NCBI GenBank assembly: GCA_963678675.1
Contig: OY783195.1
Span: 2,924,001 to 2,988,000, forward strand
DNA length: 64,000 nt
Direction: 5' to 3'
Origin: Xiphydria camelus
Taxonomy: Eukaryota > Arthropoda > Insecta > Hymenoptera > Xiphydriidae
Shown: positions 58,301 through 63,083 of the stretch, in pieces
Layout: the number at the start of each line of letters is the position of its first letter
Position numbering within the stretch: the first letter of the stretch is position 1
Notes under the pieces: model-generated
What the model was told of the DNA's origin: nothing
Database searches by the model: none
What the model saw: only the letters and a program-made list of their open reading frames with translations
Made by a program: the position numbers and the translations under genes

Positions 58301-61300
58301 CAAATACGGCGAAATAAATATTTCATTAGGACGAGAAAATACATGTCAATTATTAAAATATTCTCTTCGTTCAAATGATCGCCTCAAAGAATCAAACTGT
58401 CCCAAATATATATCGTAATAGTTAACGAATATTGACTTGATCCAATAAAATGTTTATTTCGCCATATTCAAACAAAAATGTGTTAACTGCAAATAAACTA
58501 TTTTATCGGTGTAATGAGAATCGAGTGCAATTAAGTTCCCTTCATTATTCTTCGCCGTGACCACTTCACCCTTCCGGTTCAATACCACCCGCGGTGCAAC
58601 GTCGTAATCCGCCGCGACTTCGACGTGGTGCAGCTCCAACGCTGCACCCGCGCGTTGCAGAAGCGTTTCGCTCGACAACGTTTCTCCGAGCGCGCGTTCT
58701 AGCGTCTCTATCGCACGAAGCCGAGCGCGCGCACCTTCGCCGACAATTATCGAAGCGTATCAGCGAGCGTTTTACTCACGGCGGACTCGAGCATTATCGC
58801 GATATTTTGATACCGCGGCGAGCTAGCGTCGAGTTACTGCAACCGCTTAAGAGAGTGCGTCAATTCGAGGACAATATATGATTCGAGATAGGAATTTACA
58901 TCACGTAGAAAGTCTCTCGCAGCTGACGCAACGCGTAACAGACGTAATACCAATGAAAAAAAAAACAGAGTCGCCGCGTCCCGCATGGAGAGAAGAGTGT
59001 ATTAATCACTGTTATACTAGATAATAGATTTAACATTTTGGGGAAAGTATTACGTTCATTGCTTTACTACATGAAAACAGTTGACATATGTACATCTAGT
59101 GAACTTCATTAAACGCATGTCAATTGCTTTCATACATTAAAGCAATAAACGCAATATTTTTCCCAAAATGTCAAATCCATTATCTGGTATCCTACCTAAT
59201 AGTCATTAATATACTCTTCTCTTCGTGGAAGCCCGGCATCCGGATAGACCATGGTCTGAAATTTTCGCTGCACATCGCTGCACTTTATATCGAACGTATG
59301 AACGATTTCCGCCTGCTGTGAACAACACCTACGCCCATTTCGTAGGCGCGGCATTAACCTTTCGCGCGGTAATCCGACGAGAATGGTTGAAATCACGATG
59401 AACGTTTGTTTCTTCGGGAGTTGAATTCGGCATCGAATCGGTTTCTGACGACTGCGTGATTATCGCGGAAAAAGAATGAGCAAAGATGCGTAAGATTTCC
59501 TTGAGCGATGCTCGCGGAATTGCGCGAGAAAGAATTGAATAAGAGAAACGGAAAAAGAGTTGACGTCATGATATGGTCCGGCGTCATTCGTGTCACTGAT
59601 GTCACGGTCTGACCCTCTCTGCCCACGTGCCTCCTCCGGTAACGAAAGGCGCGCCAGGTATAGGCAGATGCACGTGTGCAGTCGTGACAAGAGACTTACA
59701 CGTTTTAGTCTTCAAAGGGAAGTGATTTTCGACCAATTTTACACTAGAATTTACTCCTTCGCGATGTTCGAAGAATTATAATTTTATGAGTAGTTCTTCA
59801 TCCTCGACCTTGCTTTTTTTTTTGGTCAAGTCATCCTGAAGATTTATATGCACTTTTATCCACGCGCGCGGGCAAACCATCCTCCTCCCTCCATCTACTT
59901 CTGTTTAGTGTTGTAGAAAAAATGAAAACCACAAATAAGTTCGTCGAAAGTGAAAGTCACCGCGTGAGAAAACACTTCGGTTTCGAGCAATATTCGAAAA
60001 GCTAATGCATCTACGATGAACGATATCGACTCATCGAAGAATAATTCCTTTCACTCGGAGGGGAAGCTAGGTTTTCTCGAAGAATTTTAACGTGCTCCTA
60101 TAGCCATCGGTAGGCGCCATTTGGACGATCGGCTATCGGCATGTTTTATATAACTCGTAGATAGGTGCATACGGTAGTGTGCGCGTGAATGTGTGCCTTT
60201 TCGACGCTGCACATTGTTGCGGTCGAATGAAAATAGAATTCTGAAAAAGAGCGAGCGGCGAACGGCCTAACGCGGTCTAAGCGATGCGAGTATATTTTTA
60301 AAGGAGACCCTCCCTCCCTCCCCCTCTTTCACTTCCCCGTCACCCTTCGCGTCATATTTATAAAGACATACAACGCTTCGAGGGAAAGTAAAAAACGGGA
60401 AAAAGCCTCTCCCGACCCCACCGCGAAATGCAGCACCGATATACATAGGTGTCGAAGTCACGTGGAGTTCAATGCACCCGCGCGGCTCCCGCTGACGATT
60501 CTTCCGGGTGTTCGTCGCCCCCTGGGGAACTCTGCGGTTGCCGCGCGTGGAATTCCGTGGATGACGCATCCGTCTCGGTTCGCCGCGGGAATTAGATCGA
60601 ACGAAAAAGCGCATCGACGGTTTTCTCTCGCGAAAAGTAAGTCGGCGGTTTTTCGAAAACCTCTTCCACAGAATGTTGTGCGCAGTTTCTCGCGATCGTC
60701 TTTTCGGTAGAACGAGGGTAGGACTTTAATAGCGATTATTTCGTTAACCGTAAACTTCTGGTTGAAATTCGTAGGATTATTTTTTGAAGATTTTCTTTCG
60801 GTCCATAAAAAAGTTCTACGCCAATCTGGTCGAAAAGTTTACAGATAACGAGACAATCGCGGTCAAAGTGGAGCCAGCCACTGTACGAAGGATTGCATCG
60901 CTCGTCGATGTAGTAACGCGTTATTTATTGCGCAGCTTTATCACAGAGAGTGAACAAAAATTCATCTCCGAAGGTTGAACTCACCTTGTGGAAAAACGTG
61001 TCGGCCGGTTCCGGGGCTTCATTGTCACCTGCAAAACAAATGTGCAAAAATGCGCATATGTAGATTCTCGGTTATTGCATTCACTCGTATCTATGGAATT
61101 GATTGCGGACAAAATGCTGGCGTAAAATACGAAAGAAGGAGCTCTACTGTCGTAAAACAACGAAACGACTCGCGCGTATGAGTTTTCCTTTTGTTTTAAT
61201 AAAGAAAAAAAAAGTCGACTTCACTTCCACCTTATCGAGATTCTCAGGGGAGCGGCAATTTGTTTTCCGGCAATCCAGTTCGATAAAATGTAAAAAAGAA

Positions 61301-63065
61301 AAACCGAGGAAACGTTGAGTCACGTTTTTCGAGTAAACAATATTTCTGTCGTTTCTCGCAACGATCCGTATTTACGAAGCGAGAAACTTTCTAAATTTCT
61401 CCGTGCATCGCTACATTTTTCCGCCATCCCGTGTAAAATTGCGAGTCCTTAACCCCCGACTAAATCCCGAAGTACGCGATAAAAACGCGAAAGTCGCGAA
61501 TATCCGAAGAGACGCCGACGCGAAGGGAAAGCGAAAAACTGAGATTTTCGAAATTCGCAAATTGGAGCCTCCCAACGCGTCGCCCGAGCGTCGCGAATTC
61601 GCGCGAATTCCAACGATCGCCAAAGGCCTCCGCGACAGCCCGTCTCGCGCGACACTCGCGCCGAACGCGCGCAATCCCAAGAGGACGACGCTAGAATCTC
61701 CTCCCCGCGAGCTCGACCCTCGTCACGTACGCGACGTTCTATTTAGAGGATCGAAACGCGCCGCCCGAACGCGCCGTCGTCGCGTTCCGCGTATGCGTCT
61801 CTTTCCCCCTTCCCCTCCACAGCAATCGCAAAAAGTCGTTCCGCCGAATTTCGCATGTGTTTGTCGAAATCGCGCGATTCCAGATCCACGGTCAACCGGT
61901 ATACACGGCAGCGCCGAACGGTTCACCCGTTCGAATATAATTCTGTATACAAACAGCACCGGCCGCGCCGTTCGCGCAAATAAACTCGGCCAAACGAGGC
62001 CGAGGATTCGCGAATAATGGCGATATAATGGCAACGAGACGGGAGAGGGACTACCTAATCAATCATTTCGACATCCCGCGTAGCCAGTAGAAATTACCCT
62101 GCGCGGTCAGACTGACGAACTGCGAATTGGGAGTCGAACCCTGCAGCATCCTAACCTAACCTAACGTTAGGCATACCTAAACGTGGGTAATGTATTAAAT
62201 TTGCCCGAAAAATTCACCAGAGTCCGGCCAATTGTCAACCAGGAAACCAGATGGAGATTATTAGGATTAATCGAATAAGTATAGAATTGGCCGTCGTCGA
62301 TGCAAACACTCGATAAATCTGACGTCCCACGACGAAGTCAATTTATTATCGAGGAAAATACACGCGAGTTTTTACTTGAGGAGACGAATAAATTTGAGCG
62401 CAAAATTTGGAATGCCGACGGAACTGCTACGCGAATTTAGCTATACAGCTAATTATGACTACACCGGTGTTTATGTGACTTAATCAAGTATTCGAGCACA
62501 AGGCGAGAGACCAGGAAACTCTTGGAATATCGAGGTTCAAGATTCCCTTCATTATTCTTATTGCGTCACGGGCCTATTCATTTTCGATGCGCATCCGCGC
62601 TGCCGAAGAAGGAGAAGAATTGCGTGAACGTTCTCCAGAGGGTCTATACGCTACGGTAGTTCAGGGCGATTAACTCCTTACTCGCTAATTTTAGGTCGAA
62701 ATTCACTGGAAACTTTTTCAAGATTATTTCTCGATCTATAAAAAAGTTCGATATCAATATAGCCGAAAAATGCTCAGGAAGCGAGATATTCGCGATCGAA
62801 ATAATTTATTCCGTTATTGTTACGTCAAATCAAGTCAATGCTCACCGAGAAGCATGTGTTCCAATTTGCGCCGATCCACCCGGAAGCGATCTTGCTGCAG
62901 ATCGTCGGGATTCGCGATTCCCAGGACCGCGGCGAGATCCCTGACTTCCTCGCGATTGTCGAATCCGGATTTCCCGGAGACGCTGGTCGTCCCGGTGCCC
63001 TCCGACGTCTCCGACATAGTCTCCGCCGCCCTTCGCTCGCTCTCCACCAACTCGTCCGGCCTCAT
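28271..63065 (-). CDS. BicC: Bicaudal-C, KH/SAM RNA-binding translational regulator (14 coding exons)
   Basis: Spliced CDS, 5' to 3': 63065-62846, 61028-60985, 48925-48856, 39037-38958, 33137-32922, 32245-32006, 31555-31337, 30487-30187, 30086-29706, 29572-29471, 29393-29140, 29013-28788, 28592-28473, 28386-28271. Total 2589 nt, 862 aa, all junctions in phase and GT-AG. BicC binds mRNAs and recruits deadenylation machinery to repress translation; in Drosophila it is needed in oogenesis and embryo patterning. Modules: first KH about residues 89-138; second KH 139-210 with canonical GKGG at 159-162; KH-like 211-290; third KH 291-363 with GKQS in the GxxG position; KH-like 364 to about 440; low-complexity Ser/Pro/His linker; SAM about 770-825; C-terminus ends in Trp, as in vertebrate BICC1. 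The start Met follows an in-frame TGA five codons upstream. Introns 2 to 4 are large and transposon-filled. Confidence 0.96.
28473..28592 (-). CDS. BicC: BicC coding exon 13 (SAM domain)
   Basis: 120 nt, residues 785-824: HEVDMATFPSLTEKDLCEIG, then VTAWGARRKLMLLIA, the core of the BicC SAM domain, which polymerises and localises the protein to cytoplasmic foci. Acceptor TGCTAG, donor GCTG|GTATGA. Confidence 0.95.
28788..29013 (-). CDS. BicC: BicC coding exon 12 (start of SAM)
   Basis: 226 nt, residues 710-784. It contains DTATHPSDLWKEPMTPVFG and ends HRYGDLASMLTNIGLEKYI, helix 1-2 of the SAM domain. The acceptor CATCGCAG is preceded by a long CT tract. Donor ATAC|GTAAGT. Confidence 0.94.
29041..29105. 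repeat. (GA)n tract forming a BicC polypyrimidine stretch
   Basis: Purine-rich on plus, hence a long CT tract on the BicC strand in the 126-nt intron before exon 12, 28 nt from the acceptor. Variation here could affect splicing of the SAM exons. Confidence 0.8.
29140..29393 (-). CDS. BicC: BicC coding exon 11 (linker)
   Basis: 254 nt, residues about 625-709: DLSGMLSDLSVSDRRAPG, then LEMVAQQHNLTPFDYEQKKM. Acceptor CTCGTCAG. The donor is atypical: AAG|GTGCTT. Reading through it adds only Val-Leu before a TGA at 29131-29133, which would give a BicC without the SAM domain. Confidence 0.9.
29471..29572 (-). CDS. BicC: BicC coding exon 10 (Ser-rich linker)
   Basis: 102 nt, residues about 591-624: AYSSLSSVSSSLSSPAIS, then PRNVSPVNPSENSSNL. 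Acceptor TTCTGCAG, donor TTAG|GTGAGT. In phase on both sides. Confidence 0.9.
29706..30086 (-). CDS. BicC: BicC coding exon 9 (linker)
   Basis: 381 nt, residues from about 464 to 590. A Pro/Ser/Met-rich linker (NPPYCLSPMSNSPNPLSM) with a His-rich run (PLHHHSPYPFPHLSH). Probably disordered. Acceptor TTTACAG, donor AGTG|GTGAGT. Confidence 0.93.
30187..30487 (-). CDS. BicC: BicC coding exon 8 (second KH-like domain)
   Basis: 301 nt, residues 364-463 plus one base. It begins GSLPLVLMFDLPED and contains LDVFINVRHKPKQSTLSVI, the second KH-like module. Acceptor TCGCTACAG, donor GTGCTA|GTGAGT, which splits an Asn codon shared with exon 9. Confidence 0.95.
31337..31555 (-). CDS. BicC: BicC coding exon 7 (third KH domain)
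   Basis: 219 nt, residues 291-363. The block SPQHHSIVLGKQSGNLKMIM is followed by QIMFPDAGDPNIPSLKKSN. The GxxG position reads GKQS, as is usual for the third KH of this family. Acceptor CGCTTTCAG, donor GTG|GTAAGT. Confidence 0.97.
32006..32245 (-). CDS. BicC: BicC coding exon 6 (first KH-like domain)
   Basis: 240 nt, residues 211-290, with FSFELPIMGATQSPPD and YNVQVMFRTRPKLHATLV. KH fold without a GxxG loop, matching the KH-like module between the second and third KH domains of BicC. Donor TTAGCT|GTGAGT. Confidence 0.95.
32922..33137 (-). CDS. BicC: BicC coding exon 5 (second KH domain)
   Basis: 216 nt, residues 139-210. A canonical KH domain: VSYTDHSHIIGKGGLTIKR with the RNA-contacting GKGG loop at residues 159-162, then GCHIHFPDSNRSN. 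Acceptor GATTCCAG, donor GTCAGG|GTGAGC. It ends at phase 0. Confidence 0.97.
33505..33622. repeat. Palindromic family F copy F3, decayed
   Basis: ACAGTTATCTCGCTTATCTG and AAACTTTTGGCCCATGACG match the family; core CAGATTATATTTAGATCTTA. The right arm is lost where a truncated family L element begins. BicC intron 4. Confidence 0.6.
33625..33760. mobile_element. Truncated family L copy L2
   Basis: GTATAGCAAATGTGACGATC through CCGCAATAATTCAATCTTAC and GGACTGGTTACCACAAACTT match the right half of L1; the left half is missing. Directly upstream of the orphan exon at 33819. Confidence 0.8.
33819..33940 (+). CDS. Orphan 3'-terminal coding exon, unidentified gene
   Basis: A good acceptor (TTTCTTCCAACAG) opens a 39-residue frame, LKRLTTSGNFEIAPEDSEMS, then GEADDIKEEAAVRPTGLLE, ending TAG. 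The acidic composition and balanced codons look coding. AATAAA follows at 33997-34002, a normal spacing for a short 3'UTR. The piece lies antisense inside BicC intron 4, just after a truncated MITE. I do not recognise the protein and cannot place its upstream exons. It could be the end of a nested gene, an internal exon using the GCC|GTAAGA donor, or a fragment of a retrocopy. Confidence 0.35.
33997..34002 (+). terminator. Poly(A) signal after the orphan exon
   Basis: AATAAA lies 57 bp after the TAG of the candidate terminal exon on the same strand. Confidence 0.4.
34556..34665. repeat. Minisatellite, four 27-28 bp units
   Basis: Units begin TTTTTCAAGTCAGTCGAG, TTTTCAAGGCAGTCGAAT, TTTTTCAAGACAATTCAA and TTTTCAAGTCAGTCGAG. 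They translate on plus into a short FFKSVESS-like repeat inside a 62-codon frame, which I take as a by-product. BicC intron 4. Confidence 0.8.
37191..37228. repeat. (CTT)n tract
   Basis: CTTCTTCTTCTTCTTCTTTT and similar. It creates a Lys/Arg-rich run in a 179-codon minus-strand frame that is otherwise featureless. BicC intron 4. Confidence 0.75.
38958..39037 (-). CDS. BicC: BicC coding exon 4 (first KH, C-terminal half)
   Basis: An 80-nt exon, residues 112-138: PHIKVAGRLDDVRAAKEK followed by IMQILDTR. Acceptor ACCTTCCAG, donor CGCGG|GTGAGT. It ends at phase 0. Confidence 0.93.
39772..40201. mobile_element. MITE family G copy G1, internally duplicated
   Basis: Ends GCACCGAGAAAACAGTTTAT and the inverse CAAACTGTTTTCTCGGTAC. 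The interior unit beginning TTAACAGTTAATAAATGTAA is repeated in tandem with period 180 (39791 and 39971), both with GTACGGCGAAATA and CAAATGGTTGCCTCAA. BicC intron 3, about 735 bp from exon 4. Confidence 0.85.
41187..41683 (-). mobile_element. Internally deleted mariner-like element with decayed transposase
   Basis: 29-bp terminal inverted repeats (CAGGATGAGGCAGTGAAACG at the left end; its complement at the right end, one mismatch) bound 497 bp. On the minus strand the interior keeps fragments of an IS630/Tc1/mariner DDE transposase: NAVTVNSERY, then, after a frame change, DDETLFQQDGATSRTA and SMDLLRLAFPGRLIS. The block ahead of the final acidic residue survives; the rest is deleted and frame-shifted. 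The right flank is TA and the left flank CA, a mutated TA target. Non-functional relic inside BicC intron 3. Confidence 0.85.
42907..43153. mobile_element. MITE family R
   Basis: Inverted ends GGATCGTGTTATGCAAAAGG and CCCTATTGCATAACACGATC, about 29 bp including ATCAAACC/GGTTGGAT. BicC intron 3. Confidence 0.8.
44371..44655. mobile_element. MITE family J copy J2
   Basis: Shares GAACATATGATCTTCGAAAT, GGTCAAAGAATATACATTCT and GCACCAGCAATTATTTCTCT with J1, in the same order. BicC intron 3, directly next to element Q. Confidence 0.75.
44675..44953. mobile_element. Double palindrome Q with strong central hairpin
   Basis: Outer arms CCAATACGCGATTATGAAGA and the inverse CGTAATCACGTATTGC, extended by AAGCTTTT/AAAAGCTTT. 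The centre (44789-44874) is a separate hairpin of about 36 bp per arm, CCGCCGTTTTCC paired with GGAAAACGGCGG, with a small loop. Confidence 0.75.
44954..46543. other. BicC intron 3, unassigned stretch
   Basis: CpG-rich 45100-45550 with two overlapping plus frames (146 and 143 codons). The acceptor-like TTTTTCTGTGCAG before the first is the terminus of a MITE-type sequence, so I do not read it as an exon. A (GC)n run lies at 45348-45361. Confidence 0.45.
46544..46992. mobile_element. AT-rich inverted-repeat element S, host of F4
   Basis: CCATATATGGATTTGGTCCT at the left is inverted as AGGACCAAATCCATATATGG at the right; pairing extends into TATATAATTT/AAATTATATA. Removing F4 leaves about 235 bp. 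Confidence 0.7.
46690..46902. repeat. Palindromic family F copy F4, nested in element S
   Basis: Full-length version: outer arms GAGGCTAAACTCACACTCGC and GGCGAGTAAATTTAGCCTC, inner TATCTATGAGCTTTTGGCTC, core TGAAGATTACATTCTCATCT. It interrupts an older inverted-repeat element (46544-46992). BicC intron 3. Confidence 0.82.
48121..48303. repeat. Palindromic family F copy F5
   Basis: Arms GGTACTATTCCGATCAATTT and CTGATCGTAATGGTATCGC; core CGAAGATCACATTCCGAGCT, with CCATAGATAACGAGATAATC on the right. A divergent subfamily, 183 bp, BicC intron 3. Confidence 0.75.
48566..48782. repeat. Palindromic family F copy F6
   Basis: Outer arms AGTTAAACTTATTCGCCAAG and GGTGAGTAAGTTTAGCCTCG; inner ATTATCTATGAGCTTTTGGC; core TGAAGATTACATTTTTATCT. 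It ends 73 bp downstream of BicC exon 3 in transcription terms, inside intron 3. Confidence 0.85.
48856..48925 (-). CDS. BicC: BicC coding exon 3 (first KH, N-terminal half)
   Basis: A 70-nt exon, residues 89-111, containing TWPSRLKIGAKSKK, a hallmark of the first BicC KH domain. Acceptor CTGTTGCAG, donor AAAG|GTGAGT. It leaves one base of an Asp codon that exon 4 completes. Confidence 0.93.
49794..49888 (+). CDS. Weak candidate first coding exon inside BicC intron 2
   Basis: ATG at 49794 begins MTGLPPPIRDGGAMCPTNAY and continues GDLVCGGLKTT to a donor-like CCAG|GTATAG. The surrounding 600 bp are CpG-rich, as insect promoters often are. No domain is recognised and no second exon was found. 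Confidence 0.15.
50500..50729. repeat. Palindromic family F copy F7
   Basis: The best-preserved copy: arms GAGGCTAAACTTACTCGCCA and TGGCGAGAAAGTTTAGCCG, about 70 bp of nearly perfect pairing through CTTCAATCGCTATTATCTCA. The core is in the opposite orientation to F4 and F6 (ATGAAAATGCAATCTTCAAA). BicC intron 2. Confidence 0.88.
50862..51075. mobile_element. MITE family M
   Basis: ACACTGAAAGGAAGGTTTGT at the left; arms TTTCATTCAACCATCG and CGATGGTTGAATGAAGC; ends TTTCCAGTTTA. Internal AATACGGCGAATATC pairs with TTCGCCGTATTCAACT. 214 bp. Confidence 0.78.
51743..51982. mobile_element. Near-complete palindrome, family L copy L1
   Basis: Almost the whole 240 bp folds: CCCACAATCCATGTGGTAAG pairs with TTACCACAGGATTGTGGGA, and ATTGCGGCGTATGACGTTCA with GAACGTCATGCGCCGCAATA. 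BicC intron 2. Confidence 0.87.
51983..54317. other. BicC intron 2, unassigned stretch
   Basis: GC-rich patches with chance frames at 52564-53255 and 53631-53935. No splice-consistent exons or repeats found. Confidence 0.5.
54318..54571. mobile_element. MITE family E copy E2
   Basis: Matches E1 over GATCTACTGATAATTACGAG, GTCGCAAGTAATTATTTATT and GGAATAGCAGGTGATTGCAA, ending TTTTTCTCTGTGC. The left terminus is more diverged (AAATAAAGGGAAAACGAATT). Inside BicC intron 2. Confidence 0.82.
54690..54850. mobile_element. Short MITE family N
   Basis: TACACTAAAAAAAAGTATTT and AAATTTTTTTGAGTGTA ends between TA dinucleotides; a central GCTAGCGTAGCAAGAATTCT palindrome. 161 bp. Confidence 0.65.
56345..56802. 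mobile_element. MITE family A copy A4, host of C2
   Basis: Left end GCACTGAGAAAAAAATAATT and the ACGCATCTAATTGAACGCG block match family A. The right end is TTTTTTCTCAGTG. The part of A right of C2 is shortened, so a deletion accompanied or followed the insertion. Confidence 0.78.
56507..56762. mobile_element. MITE family C copy C2, nested in A4
   Basis: GAAGGAAAAAGATCTAGATG at the left and GTATTCAACTAGACCTTTTC at the right match C1, as do the internal AATAAATAGGAATTTATTCG blocks. It sits at a different position within a family A host from C1. Confidence 0.8.
57700..57965. mobile_element. MITE family O, abutting A5
   Basis: GTGCACTGTTAAAAGCTGTT at the left and ATTTTTAACAGTGTAC at the right; GTTAAAAGCTT occurs in both halves in direct and inverse form. 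It shares its last TACAC with family A copy A5. Confidence 0.7.
57964..58201. mobile_element. MITE family A, intact copy (A5)
   Basis: 238 bp bounded by TACACTGAGAAAAATAATTG and its inverse TTTGTTCTCAGTGTA, between TA dinucleotides. The interior carries the family motif TTAAAATGACCAAACGC and two ACTGGTCAGTTTAACCAAA-type blocks. Reference copy for family A; no coding capacity. Confidence 0.85.
58258..58513. mobile_element. MITE family G copy G2
   Basis: ACACCGAGAAAACAGTATAT at the left, TATTTTATCGGTGTA at the right, between TA dinucleotides; a single copy of the interior unit (ATACGGCGAAATAAATATTT). It truncates the minus-strand coding-like fragment at 58514. Confidence 0.85.
58514..58759 (-). 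pseudogene. Coding-like fragment cut by a MITE, unidentified
   Basis: An open minus-strand frame of about 82 codons follows a TGA at 58760-58762. It contains GARARLRAIETLERALGETL, then LLQRAGAALELHHVEVAADY and RVVLNRKGEVVTAKNNEGN. It ends exactly where MITE G2 begins, so the element seems to have landed in or replaced the rest. The composition (helical, Ala/Leu/Glu-rich, then a beta-like stretch) looks like real protein, but I cannot name a family. The plus strand also carries a 95-codon frame here, so chance overlap in GC-rich DNA is possible. Confidence 0.3.
58763..60721. other. BicC intron 2, end nearest exon 2
   Basis: AT-rich 59000-59200, then mixed sequence and a CpG-rich segment 60250-60700. 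Only short chance frames. Confidence 0.5.
60722..60872. repeat. Palindromic family F copy F8
   Basis: AATAGCGATTATTTCGTTAA pairs with AGATAACGAGACAATCGCGG; core TGAAGATTTTCTTTCGGTCC. Ends about 110 bp before BicC exon 2 in genomic order, inside intron 2. Confidence 0.7.
60985..61028 (-). CDS. BicC: BicC coding exon 2
   Basis: A 44-nt exon, residues 74-88 (GDNEAPEPADTFFHK). Acceptor TTTTGCAG, donor CAAG|GTGAGT. It completes the split Gly codon of exon 1 and leaves the frame at phase 0. It is followed by a 12.1-kb intron, the largest in the gene. Confidence 0.9.
61029..62665. other. BicC intron 1
   Basis: CpG-rich 61450-61800 produces a 204-codon plus frame that is Arg/Pro-rich and domain-free. 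The telomere-type repeat lies at 62149. A second promoter for a shorter BicC transcript could exist here, but I see no specific signal. Confidence 0.5.
62149..62171. repeat. Short interstitial telomere-type repeat
   Basis: CCTAA repeated three times, then CGTTAGG, i.e. the insect telomere motif TTAGG in both orientations. Too short to mean a former chromosome end. BicC intron 1. Confidence 0.6.
62666..62805. repeat. Palindromic family F copy F9, diverged
   Basis: TTTTTCAAGATTATTTCTCG and ATCTATAAAAAAGTTCGATA match the family core; CAGGAAGCGAGATATTCGCG is the right arm. Lies 40 bp from BicC exon 1, inside intron 1. Confidence 0.6.
62846..63065 (-). CDS. BicC: BicC coding exon 1 (start codon)
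   Basis: Encodes residues 1-73 plus one base. An acidic, Ser/Thr/Glu-rich N-terminus leads into NPDDLQQDRFRVDRRKLEHM, the block conserved ahead of the first KH domain in BicC proteins. An in-frame TGA at 63081-63083 precedes the Met by five codons. Donor CTCG|GTGAGC. The opposite strand carries a 220-aa shadow frame. Confidence 0.92.
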
Positions 63066-63083
63066 CTCGACGTCGTGGTGTCA

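Noticed and set aside
61403..62017. 204-codon plus-strand open frame in BicC intron 1
   Set aside because: CpG-rich DNA lacks stop codons; the translation is Arg/Pro/Lys-rich without domains, and minus-strand frames overlap it.
62100..62160. Possible tRNA 3' half (GGTTCGACTCCC on the minus strand)
   Set aside because: No matching acceptor stem, D-arm or anticodon arm could be folded around it.
62149..62171. Interstitial telomere or chromosome fusion point
   Set aside because: Only three CCTAA units in a gene intron; such short runs are common in insect DNA.
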